Notes under the pieces: model-generated
Database searches by the model: none
Seen by the model: the letters and a program-made list of their open reading frames with translations, nothing else
What the model was told of the DNA's origin: nothing
Translations under genes and position numbers: made by a program
Part shown: positions 57,585-64,000 of the stretch, one piece after another
Layout of the letters: the number at the start of each line of letters is the position of its first letter
How positions within the stretch are numbered: the first letter of the stretch is position 1
Assembly (NCBI RefSeq): GCF_001693255.1
Contig: NZ_CP016474.1
Coordinates: forward strand, 2,436,661 to 2,500,660
Length of the DNA stretch: 64,000 nt
DNA from: Picosynechococcus sp. PCC 7003
GTDB taxonomy: Bacteria > Cyanobacteriota > Cyanobacteriia > Cyanobacteriales > MRBY01
Direction: 5' to 3'

Positions 57585-57725
57585 TTAGTAGCGGCGACGT
57601 TGACGGTCGTGGACAGGGATCGGGATGAGTTCAGGCTCAGGTTCGGCCGCTGGCCCAAGGAGGGTTTCAACGACTTTTTCCGCCCACTCTCTGAGTTTTT
57701 CCAGTACTTTTTCGATATAGCCCAT
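57585..57725 (-). CDS. 46-residue small protein (MGYIEKVLEKLREW...)
   Basis: A frame of 46 codons beginning MGYIEKVLEKLREWAEK with an amphipathic helix followed by a Pro/Glu-rich hinge (PAAEPEPELIPIPV) and a basic end (DRQRRRY). GGAG lies nine bases before the ATG. The helix-hinge-basic layout and ribosome-binding site suggest a real gene; function unknown. It sits upstream of aroQ on the same strand, with 58 bases between. Confidence 0.6.
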   Translation of the reverse strand: MGYIEKVLEKLREWAEKVVETLLGPAAEPEPELIPIPVHDRQRRRY

Positions 57726-57913
57726 CAAAAAGACGACTCCTGTAAACTCGATGTACCACGCTCTGATTTATTCATCATAGATCTTGGCGTCTTTGGTACG
57801 TTGTTCTTATAGATATATTAAGAATAACATAAGCTTTTCGGGGGGCGATCGCCCAATCCTGAGTTCCGGCTTAGACTTTCCCCTCAGAAACCACCGATTT
57901 TCGTAACAAAACT

Positions 57914-59173
57914 TTAAGGTTTGTCGCTCTTGAAATACCGTCTGAGGCCATCGAGGGCATCACAGGCACTCAGATAACGAATCAATTCCCGGTCTCGGTC
58001 TGTGCCGTAGCGGTAGGTGTGGCTAAATACTTGATTTTGGGGATCGGCCCAGGCGACACAAACCAAGCCGACAGGTTTTGCGGAGTCATCACTCTTGGGG
58101 CCAGCAATGCCTGTAATGCCAATACCCCAATCGCTACCGATGGCTTGCTTGACCCCCAGGGCCATCTGTTGGGCAACGGTTTCACTGACAGCCCCTTGGT
58201 TTTGCAAGTCGGCAGAATTCACGCCCAAAAGGTTTATTTTTACGGCATTGGCATAAGCGGTAATGCCCCCCAAAAAGTAGTCGGAGCTTCCGGAAACGCT
58301 TGTAATCAATGCGCCTAGGCCGCCCCCTGTGCAAGATTCGGCAACAGCTAGGGTTTCCTGACGTGTCCGGAGGAAGTCGCCGATGACTTGGGGGAGACTA
58401 GCCCCATCGGAACCAAAGTAATCCAACCCGGCGATCGCCTTAATTTCTGCGACCACCGGATCCATTAATTTTTTTGCTGCCTCAACGGATTCTGCCCGGG
58501 CAGCCACCCGTAGTTTGACTTCTCCCTTAGAGGCGTAGGGGGCTACGGTCGGGTTTGTTAACTCAAAAAGGTGGTCAACTTTGGCGGCTAGACTCGACTC
58601 ACCAATGCCCCGGAAGCGCATCATTTCGCTATGAATCACAATTTGCCCATAGCCCTGGGCCTTGAGGTAGGGCACGGCGGTGTCTTGCCACATCCGCTTC
58701 ATTTCCCCAGGGACACCCGGAAACGTAAAAATCGTCAGTCCTGCAATGGGCTGCCAAATCAGACCAGGGGCAGTCCCCGTCGGGTTCGGGAGGATATCGG
58801 CCCCTTCCGGCAAAAGGGCTTGTTTGCGGTTGTTGGGGGTCATAACGCGCCCCCGTTGGGCAAATTTTGTGGTGATATCGGTGATAATCTCTGGCCGCTC
58901 GACGAGGGGGGTTTTGAAATAGGTGGCGATCGCCTCGGTGGTGAGGTCATCGGGGGTGGGGCCAAGGCCCCCTGTAAACACTAAAATTTTCGTTCCCCGT
59001 TGTACCGCAATCTCTAGCAGGGAATGGATGCGGGAAATATTGTCTCCCACCACAGACTGAAAGTAATGGGTGATGCCGAGTTTTGCGAACTCCCGGGCAA
59101 GGTACTGACTATTGCTATTAACGATATCTCCCAAGAGAATCTCGGTGCCGACACAGATAATTTCCGCCGCCAT
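57914..59173 (-). CDS. cinA: CinA-family protein
   Basis: A 419-residue protein with an N-terminal molybdopterin-binding-like domain (EIICVGTEILLGDIVNSN, VFTGGLGPTPDDLT) and a C-terminal amidohydrolase domain (ESCTGGGLGALITSVSGSSDYFLGG, split as ESCTGGGLG and GSSDYFLGG; GITGIAGP). CinA recycles NMN and processes oxidised pyridine nucleotides, and is also tied to competence. Complete length. GGAG lies six bases before ATG 59173. Confidence 0.93.
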   Translation of the reverse strand: MAAEIICVGTEILLGDIVNSNSQYLAREFAKLGITHYFQSVVGDNISRIHSLLEIAVQRGTKILVFTGGLGPTPDDLTTEAIATYFKTPLVERPEIITDITTKFAQRGRVMTPNNRKQALLPEGADILPNPTGTAPGLIWQPIAGLTIFTFPGVPGEMKRMWQDTAVPYLKAQGYGQIVIHSEMMRFRGIGESSLAAKVDHLFELTNPTVAPYASKGEVKLRVAARAESVEAAKKLMDPVVAEIKAIAGLDYFGSDGASLPQVIGDFLRTRQETLAVAESCTGGGLGALITSVSGSSDYFLGGITAYANAVKINLLGVNSADLQNQGAVSETVAQQMALGVKQAIGSDWGIGITGIAGPKSDDSAKPVGLVCVAWADPQNQVFSHTYRYGTDRDRELIRYLSACDALDGLRRYFKSDKP

Positions 59174-59237
59174 GGTACTCCTTCAGCAGAAGGCGATCGC
59201 CTTCCCTCGTGATGTTTGATAAACGCCTAATTTTAGA

Positions 59238-59310
59238 AGCCCACAACAGGACTTGAACCTGCGACCGGCTGATTACAAATCAGCTGCTCTACCAACTGAG
59301 CTACGTGGGC
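59238..59310 (-). tRNA. trnT: tRNA-Thr (anticodon UGU)
   Basis: On the minus strand the acceptor arm GCCCACG/TGTGGGC (one G-T pair), D-arm GCTC...GAGC, anticodon stem GCTGA/TCAGC with loop TTTGTAA (anticodon TGT), and T-arm GCAGG-TTCAAGT-CCTGT all fold normally. CCA is not encoded. It lies between cinA and the LuxR-type regulator. Confidence 0.96.
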
Positions 59311-59368
59311 ATTGGTCTCTAAACCGTATGCAAGTATAGCAAAAGCGCACCGGAAATTGTCAAGCCTT

Positions 59369-60013
59369 TTAGACCAATCGACTGTCCATGGCCCACCGCG
59401 CCAGTTCTGTACGGTTATTTAAGCTGGTTTTGTTCAACATATTTGACACATGGCTTTCGATGGTGCGCTGGCTCACATTGAGCTTTTCGGCGATTTCCCG
59501 GTTAGACAGTCCCTGGGCGACAAAGCCCACGACTTTGGTTTCCGTGGGGGTAAGCTCTACATGGCTCGGTACCTGGAAGGCCATTGAGGCGGTCGTCGCC
59601 CCCGAATGGCTGAGGATGCGCCGCGCCTGGTTTAAGGAGGATTCCACCTGAGCGACTAATTCTTCTGGCTCAAAAGGTTTCACGATGTACACATCAGCCC
59701 CCTGGTTAAGACCCTCGATGCGATCGCGGGTTTGTCCTTTTGCCGATAGGAAAATCACAGGGATCCAACTAATTTGCGGATTTTGACGGACATTTTGGAT
59801 GAAAGTATAACCATCCATTTCCGGCATCATCACATCACAAATAATCAAGTCAGGGGTTGTTTCTTCGAGGATTTGCAGTCCTTCTGCACCATTGGCCGCA
59901 GTCAGCATGTCATAACCGCGAAATTCGAGATAATCACGCACCAGCAAAATTAGATTGGGATCATCATCAATCAAGAGTAGAGTCGTACCTTGGGGATGCG
60001 GGAAATCGCTCAT
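59369..60013 (-). CDS. NarL/LuxR-type response regulator
   Basis: A 214-residue two-domain regulator. The receiver has the acidic pair in LLLIDDDPN, the phospho-acceptor Asp in LIICDVMMPEMDG, and Lys in VYIVKPFEPEE. The C-terminal LuxR-type helix-turn-helix is complete: ELTPTETKVVGFVAQGLSNR then EIAEKLNVSQRTIESHVSNM. It should bind DNA as a dimer after phosphorylation. The kinase is not adjacent. ATG at 60013 is preferred to an upstream TTG. Resembles the Ycf29-like regulators of cyanobacteria, but the exact orthology is not settled by eye. Confidence 0.87.
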   Translation of the reverse strand: MSDFPHPQGTTLLLIDDDPNLILLVRDYLEFRGYDMLTAANGAEGLQILEETTPDLIICDVMMPEMDGYTFIQNVRQNPQISWIPVIFLSAKGQTRDRIEGLNQGADVYIVKPFEPEELVAQVESSLNQARRILSHSGATTASMAFQVPSHVELTPTETKVVGFVAQGLSNREIAEKLNVSQRTIESHVSNMLNKTSLNNRTELARWAMDSRLV

Positions 60014-60076
60014 GGTAGGAATGGGGTCGCAAAGGTCAGGGTTAGCCAAATCTTAGCAAAGGAATTTTCGCTGGGA

Positions 60077-60493
60077 TTACGAATTTGGGATGGGGTTCGC
60101 TGGTGATGGCTCGGGTAGGGGATGGGCCATAAACACATAGTCCTGGACGGGGCGATCGCCGATTAAATGCTCTTGAATAATCCGTTCAATGACTGCTGGT
60201 GTCGCGCTGTGATACCAAATACCATCAGGATAGACCACCAAAATTGGCCCCTGACTACAGACCCGGAGACAGTTTGCTTTGGTGCGGAAAATGTGCGGTG
60301 AAGTGTCACTGGGGGCATCTAATCCCAATTCTTTCAGTCGTTTTTTGAGATAGTTCCAGGCGTCGATGCTGGCCTGCTTATCACAACATTTGGGCTTCGT
60401 TTGGTCAGCACAAATAAACACATGGCGATCAATTCGATCTAGGCCAAGATTTTGCGCACAGACCCTTAAGGTTGCATCACATTGTTCTGCCAT
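60077..60493 (-). CDS. Thioredoxin-like [2Fe-2S] ferredoxin-domain protein
   Basis: A 138-residue protein with the thioredoxin-like ferredoxin fold. [17 protein letters not shown] and [18 protein letters not shown] supply the cysteines expected for a [2Fe-2S] cluster (first Cys in FICAD, later pair in CLRVC). It probably transfers electrons, but no partner gene is adjacent. ATG at 60493 is preferred to GTG two codons upstream. The C-terminus ([17 protein letters not shown]) is Pro-rich and disordered-looking. Confidence 0.83.
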   Translation of the reverse strand: MAEQCDATLRVCAQNLGLDRIDRHVFICADQTKPKCCDKQASIDAWNYLKKRLKELGLDAPSDTSPHIFRTKANCLRVCSQGPILVVYPDGIWYHSATPAVIERIIQEHLIGDRPVQDYVFMAHPLPEPSPANPIPNS

Positions 60494-60614
60494 TACCAAG
60501 ATTCTCTAGAGGGACTCGAACAATTCTACCGAGTCATGCCCGCCAGCGACGAAGGAAGGAACATTGAAGGATACACTAGAGGGAAGCAAAAATTTTGAAT
60601 AACTGTTTGATTCT

Positions 60615-61355
60615 ATGGATCCCATGCTCAAAGATGCCTTTGCTCAACGTCGGGCATTAAAGGTCATTAGTGGTTTGAATAACTTTGATGCGGCCAATGT
60701 TCTCGCCGTGGCCCGTGCAGCCGAAGCCGGTGGCGCAACCTTTGTCGATATTGCCGCCGATGCAGATTTGATTCGTCAGGTGAAAGAAGCTATTTCTCTA
60801 CCTGTATGTGTCTCTGGGGTTGATGCTCAAGTTTTAGCTGATGCGGTTGAAGCGGGGGCTGATCTCGTGGAAATTGGTAACTTCGATGCGTTCTACGCCC
60901 AAGGAATTCGGTTTGAGGCTGAGGAAGTTCTCGCGATCACGAAAGCAACCCGTGCGTTATTACCCAACGTAACCCTTTCGGTGACGGTTCCCCATATCCT
61001 TGCCCTCGATGAGCAGGTTGCCCTCGCCGAACAACTCGTGGCAGCGGGTGCAGACATTATCCAAACAGAAGGGGGGACTTCTAGCCATCCGATCAGTGCT
61101 GGCACCCTTGGTTTAATCGAAAAAGCAGCGCCCACCTTGGCGGCAGCCCATGCCATTTCCCGGGCGGTAGATGTTCCTGTGATGTGTGCGTCTGGGTTGT
61201 CTGATGTGACGGCTCCCATGGCGATCGCCGCTGGTGCTGCTGGGATTGGCGTCGGCTCTGCAATCAACAAGCTCAACGATCCCCTGGCGATGGTGGCAAC
61301 GGTGCGCCAATTAGTCGAGGCCCTCGATGGTGCCGTTGTGGGCATAGAAGCTTAA
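60615..61355 (+). CDS. DUF561 (Ycf23-type) TIM-barrel protein
   Basis: A 246-residue protein matching the DUF561 family, which includes plastid Ycf23. LKVISGLNNFDAANV at the start, GGATFVDIAADADL, VEIGNFDAFYAQG and CASGLSDVTAPMAIAAGAAGIGVGS (pieces GNFDAFYAQG, CASGLSDVTAPMA, GIGVGSAIN) form a phosphate-binding barrel like indole-glycerol or thiamine-phosphate synthases. The reaction is not known. ATG 60615 or 60624 could be the start. A hairpin terminator follows. Confidence 0.85.
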   Translation: MDPMLKDAFAQRRALKVISGLNNFDAANVLAVARAAEAGGATFVDIAADADLIRQVKEAISLPVCVSGVDAQVLADAVEAGADLVEIGNFDAFYAQGIRFEAEEVLAITKATRALLPNVTLSVTVPHILALDEQVALAEQLVAAGADIIQTEGGTSSHPISAGTLGLIEKAAPTLAAAHAISRAVDVPVMCASGLSDVTAPMAIAAGAAGIGVGSAINKLNDPLAMVATVRQLVEALDGAVVGIEA

Positions 61356-61395
61356 AATTTCGTTTCAACATTTTCAAGTTGAGACCAAAATAAAA

Positions 61396-61442
61396 CCCTC
61401 CATTGTGCATGGGGGGCTTTATGTTAGGGGTTTTATTTTTTG
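61396..61442. terminator. Terminator between the DUF561 gene and the small membrane gene
   Basis: CCCTCCAT pairs with ATGGGGGG around TGTGC (one T-G wobble), then CTTTATG, a further AGGGG-type return arm and TTTTATTTTTT. It can serve the plus-strand gene; an A-run before CCCTCC also lets it act on the convergent minus-strand gene. Confidence 0.75.
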
Positions 61443-61446
61443 CTTC

Positions 61447-61635
61447 TCAGGACAACAACAATTGGTGGAGACAGTTGTTCATCAAAAAGTACACAACCAT
61501 CATGGCAGCCGCTGCTGCTGCAACTAAGGTTCCCGCCAACATTAGAGAAAACTCCTGTTGGTCAAATGCCTGTTGCATCAGGTGGAGTGACCACGCAACT
61601 AAGGCAACATCAAAGATGAGAATCGGAACCAGCAT
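61447..61635 (-). CDS. Small two-helix membrane protein
   Basis: A 62-residue hydrophobic protein beginning MLVPILIFDVALVAWSL and with a second helix AGTLVAAAAAAMMVVYFL. It fits the pattern of small cyanobacterial membrane proteins of unknown function. The frame is convergent with the DUF561 gene beyond a terminator. No ribosome-binding site is clear, so the call is moderate. Confidence 0.55.
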   Translation of the reverse strand: MLVPILIFDVALVAWSLHLMQQAFDQQEFSLMLAGTLVAAAAAAMMVVYFLMNNCLHQLLLS

Positions 61636-61987
61636 ATTTTAATTTTTGTTAACTTGGCTCTATTCTAATACATTGTCTGGCGAATCAGCGGGAAAAGTTC
61701 AGGGTGTTTTAAGATTTGTGGGGTTGGCTAAAGCCTTATTTTATCGAAGCTTGCGGGGATCACCGCCAAAAACAACTTGAAAATTCACTGTTTTTTATTT
61801 TTGTCAAGTACAAATTGACAGACATCAAGTCCGGGGTTTGCCTGGGTTTAAGGCGATCGCCAAAGCAGTGACTTGGGTTGTTAGCCTAGGGGCGTGCGGC
61901 GATTGGGGAAGTTCCCAAGAAAAAGAAACAATGCTACAACAATTGGGTAGCAAAAACTCTCGATAATTATTCTGTAATTCTTTGGGC
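61636..61987. other. 352-base intergenic stretch, no gene seen
   Basis: Lies between the divergent small membrane gene and desaturase/SDR gene and should hold both promoters. TTGACA occurs near 61815 and one HIP1 octamer near 61852. No credible coding frame or RNA structure was recognised. Confidence 0.5.
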
Positions 61988-63214
61988 ATGATCAGCAGTA
62001 GCCAACTTGTTCTCGGTAGTGGCCTGATTTTTGGGTCTGTCTTTTGGGTGGAGCTGGTGCGGGATTTGTACCATGTCCTTGCCCATATGTGGGAGCCGGT
62101 GGGTCGCCTCCATGGATGGCACCATCGGGTTTTCCGGCGGGATCTAACGCCTGTCAACGAGGACATTTATCGTAAAGCCCATTGGTACAATGATGTGCCA
62201 GAGGCGTTGGTGATGCTCAGTTTTGGGTTATTGCTTTGGGGGCTGTTGGTGGCTTTGGCGGTACCCACGGCTTGGCTCGGTTTAGCGGGCTGTCTGTATA
62301 CGCTCTCGTTCTTGGGGGCGGCGATCGCCAGGGGCTTGGGTTTACCCTACGTGGATGAACTGACGGATCTAACCCACCGCCCCGGAGCTTTTACGGAGTT
62401 GCCAGGGGATTGGTTTGTGAATCGTCCTTACCACTGGCGGCACCATTTTGATAATCAAGAGGCTTATTATTGTGGCACCTTTACCCTCGTCGATAAATTA
62501 ATGGGCACCGCACTTTCTTTAAAAGGTAAACGCATTGCTGTGACCGGGGCTTCGGGTACCCTGGGCCATGCTCTCCTCACGGAATTACATCAGGCTGGGG
62601 CCAAGGTGATCGCCTTCACTTCTAGCCATGAAACAATTTCCCTGACCATTCAACAGCAAGAGGTTCCCCTGCAAACGGTGCCTTGGCAGATTGGCGCGGA
62701 AGCAGATTTATTAGAAACCTTAAAAAAAGTTGACATTCTTGTCCTGAACCATGGGATCAACGTCCATGGCGATCGCACTCCCGCAGCAATCCACAAATCC
62801 TACGCCATCAATACTTTTTCCCAGCAGCGTTTAATTGAGCTGTTCCTCAGCACCGTTGAAACCAACCAAGACCGGGTTCGCAAAGAAATTTGGGTAAACA
62901 CCTCCGAGGCGGAAGTGAGCCCCGCCGTCAGTCCCCTCTACGAACTCAGTAAGCGAGCCTTGGGCGACCTCGTTACCCTCCAGCGTTTAGATTCTCCCAT
63001 TGTGATCCGTAAGCTCATTTTGGGGCCGTTTAAGAGTGCCTTAAATCCTGTGGGCGTGATGTCGGCCCGCTGGGTCGCTAAAGGAATTGTCGGTGGCGCC
63101 AGACGAGATTTTCGCAACATCATTGTCACTATCAACCCCTTCACCTATCTGTTGTTTCCCATCAAGGAATTTTTTGTGGCAAGCTATTTCAAGCTGTTTA
63201 GTCGCGGAGCATAA
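61988..63214 (+). CDS. Fusion of fatty-acid/sterol-desaturase-like and short-chain dehydrogenase domains
   Basis: A 408-residue two-domain protein. The N-terminal ~175 residues have membrane helices and the His boxes of the fatty-acid-hydroxylase/sterol-desaturase family: DLYHVLAH, GWHHRVF and HWRHHFDNQ. The C-terminal ~225 residues are an NAD(P)-binding short-chain dehydrogenase-like domain: IAVTGASGTLGHALL, VLNHGINVHGD and the catalytic-like YELSKRAL (Tyr-x3-Lys). It probably oxidises a lipid or isoprenoid and then reduces or oxidises the product; the substrate is unknown. ATG 61988 is preferred to TTG two codons upstream. A LapA-like gene follows after 3 bases. Confidence 0.83.
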   Translation: MISSSQLVLGSGLIFGSVFWVELVRDLYHVLAHMWEPVGRLHGWHHRVFRRDLTPVNEDIYRKAHWYNDVPEALVMLSFGLLLWGLLVALAVPTAWLGLAGCLYTLSFLGAAIARGLGLPYVDELTDLTHRPGAFTELPGDWFVNRPYHWRHHFDNQEAYYCGTFTLVDKLMGTALSLKGKRIAVTGASGTLGHALLTELHQAGAKVIAFTSSHETISLTIQQQEVPLQTVPWQIGAEADLLETLKKVDILVLNHGINVHGDRTPAAIHKSYAINTFSQQRLIELFLSTVETNQDRVRKEIWVNTSEAEVSPAVSPLYELSKRALGDLVTLQRLDSPIVIRKLILGPFKSALNPVGVMSARWVAKGIVGGARRDFRNIIVTINPFTYLLFPIKEFFVASYFKLFSRGA

Positions 63215-63217
63215 CCG

Positions 63218-63427
63218 ATGCAGACCCTAGGCCGCTTGATTGCCATGTCTCTCCTGGCCGCTGTGATTGTGGTGGTGGCGGTGGTGTCGATCCAAAATAT
63301 TGAACTGGTGTCGATCCGGTTTCTCCTGTGGCAATCGGTGCGTTTACCCTTCGGTATCCTACTCGCCCTTGGGGTCGGACTGGGTCTCATCTTGGGCAGC
63401 TTAATTCCCTTGGGCTCCCGTCGTTAG
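63218..63427 (+). CDS. LapA-domain (DUF1049) small membrane protein
   Basis: A 69-residue protein with two helices: LLAAVIVVVAVVSIQN, then FGILLALGVGLGLILGSL, joined by the family's IELVSIRFLLWQSVRLP. It is of the LapA type, in E. coli linked to lipopolysaccharide assembly. It starts 3 bases after the desaturase/SDR stop, so it is almost certainly co-transcribed with it. Confidence 0.82.
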   Translation: MQTLGRLIAMSLLAAVIVVVAVVSIQNIELVSIRFLLWQSVRLPFGILLALGVGLGLILGSLIPLGSRR

Positions 63428-63484
63428 GGGAGTGGGAAAAAACCCTTTATGATGGTGTTTTTGTCGGTTCGGACTTGCTAACCC

Positions 63485-64000
63485 ATGGATGATTTGCTCA
63501 AAGGTTTAAATATTTATCTCATCGGCATGATGGGCACGGGAAAAAGTACCCTCGCAGAAATCATTGCGGAGTTGATGAACTACCGCAGTTTGGATTCGGA
63601 CAGCATCATTGAAACCCTAGCAAAACAGTCCATCAGTGAGATTTTTGCGGAGATGGGAGAGGCCGAATTTCGAAAACTAGAAACCCAAGTCCTCAAGCAA
63701 ATTGCGGTACAAACACGGACGGTCGTGGCGACGGGGGGCGGCATTGTTGTGTCCCAAGCCAATTGGTATTATCTGCGCCAGGGTTTGACCATTTGGTTAG
63801 ATGTGCCAGTGCCGATTTTGGTAGAACGGCTGCGGAGTGATACGTCGCGCCCCCTTTTGCAAAATGTTGATCTTGAGCGCAAATTAACGCAACTGCTCCA
63901 ACAACGGCGATCGCGTTATGCCGAGGCAGATTTACATATTCAAATTCCGGGTAATCGTCCCCCCCGGGCCGTTGCAGAGGATATCATCGCCCAAATTCCT
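63485..64000 (+). CDS. aroK: Shikimate kinase (3' end outside window)
   Basis: 172 residues are visible before the window ends in frame. It phosphorylates shikimate in the chorismate pathway. Walker A is GMMGTGKST, LDSDSIIE holds the substrate Asp, VATGGGIVV and RLRSDTSRPLL fit the lid and substrate-binding segments. ATG at 63485 begins MDDLLKGLNIYLIG. It follows the LapA-like gene by 57 bases and may belong to the same transcript. Confidence 0.93.
   Translation, partial: MDDLLKGLNIYLIGMMGTGKSTLAEIIAELMNYRSLDSDSIIETLAKQSISEIFAEMGEAEFRKLETQVLKQIAVQTRTVVATGGGIVVSQANWYYLRQGLTIWLDVPVPILVERLRSDTSRPLLQNVDLERKLTQLLQQRRSRYAEADLHIQIPGNRPPRAVAEDIIAQIP

Overview
The window comes from a cyanobacterial chromosome, most likely a coccoid Synechococcus/Picosynechococcus-type (PCC 7002-like) or close relative. 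Evidence: NDH-1 subunits NdhB and NdhH, the photosystem II assembly lipoprotein Psb27, plastid-conserved proteins (Ycf45-type ATPase, DUF561/Ycf23-type protein), the circadian-input Fe-S protein LdpA, an SmtA/SmtB metallothionein pair, and the HIP1 octamer GCGATCGC in most genes. Genes are densely packed on both strands with few long operons, as is usual in this group. Both ends cut a gene: an alpha-2-macroglobulin-like protein on the left and shikimate kinase on the right.

Layout. 0-14 kb: macroglobulin-like protein, Ycf45 ATPase and LdpA (translationally coupled), succinate dehydrogenase flavoprotein, a PGM1-like ATP-grasp ligase, a DUF751 protein, a LivH-type permease and GDP-mannose dehydratase. 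14-16.3 kb: SmtB, the divergent SmtA metallothionein with its operators, and a large TPR protein. 16.4-30 kb: FolK, a two-domain histidine phosphatase, FabD, a transaldolase-like enzyme, a folate/biopterin transporter, an M23 peptidase, Ap4A phosphorylase, an ABC ATPase, a TPR protein, an efflux adaptor, a zinc-ribbon membrane protein, a DppB-type permease and Apt. 30-49 kb: an eRF1-like small protein, NdhB, an orphan IS200/IS605-type relic, topoisomerase I coupled to a GT39 glycosyltransferase, an ABC1 kinase, RNase III, NdhH, an esterase, an EamA transporter, SppA, chorismate mutase, an Uma2 protein, GatB and a PATAN-receiver protein.

49-54.6 kb is an AT-rich accessory island with no HIP1 site between 48752 and 55084. 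It holds three genes on one strand: a sulfotransferase-like protein, a small YadA-like surface protein with nine 14-residue repeats rich in N-X-T sequons, and a DUF2827-type glycosyltransferase. I propose, as inference, that these form a dedicated adhesin-glycosylation (and possibly sulfation) cassette. Beside it is an IS200/IS605-type locus: intact-looking TnpB, a divergent 45-residue ribbon-helix-helix gene, and several stacked right-end/guide-RNA-like remnants related to the orphan copy in front of ndhB.

54.7-64 kb returns to core genes: Psb27, PanD, HisH, a DUF4340-like protein, AroQ, a 46-residue protein, CinA, tRNA-Thr(UGU), a LuxR-type response regulator, a thioredoxin-like [2Fe-2S] ferredoxin, a DUF561 protein, a small membrane protein, a desaturase/SDR fusion, a LapA-like protein and AroK. 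Chorismate-pathway genes (aroH, aroQ, aroK) are scattered, not clustered. All functional calls rest on motif and family recognition by eye; no database search was run.
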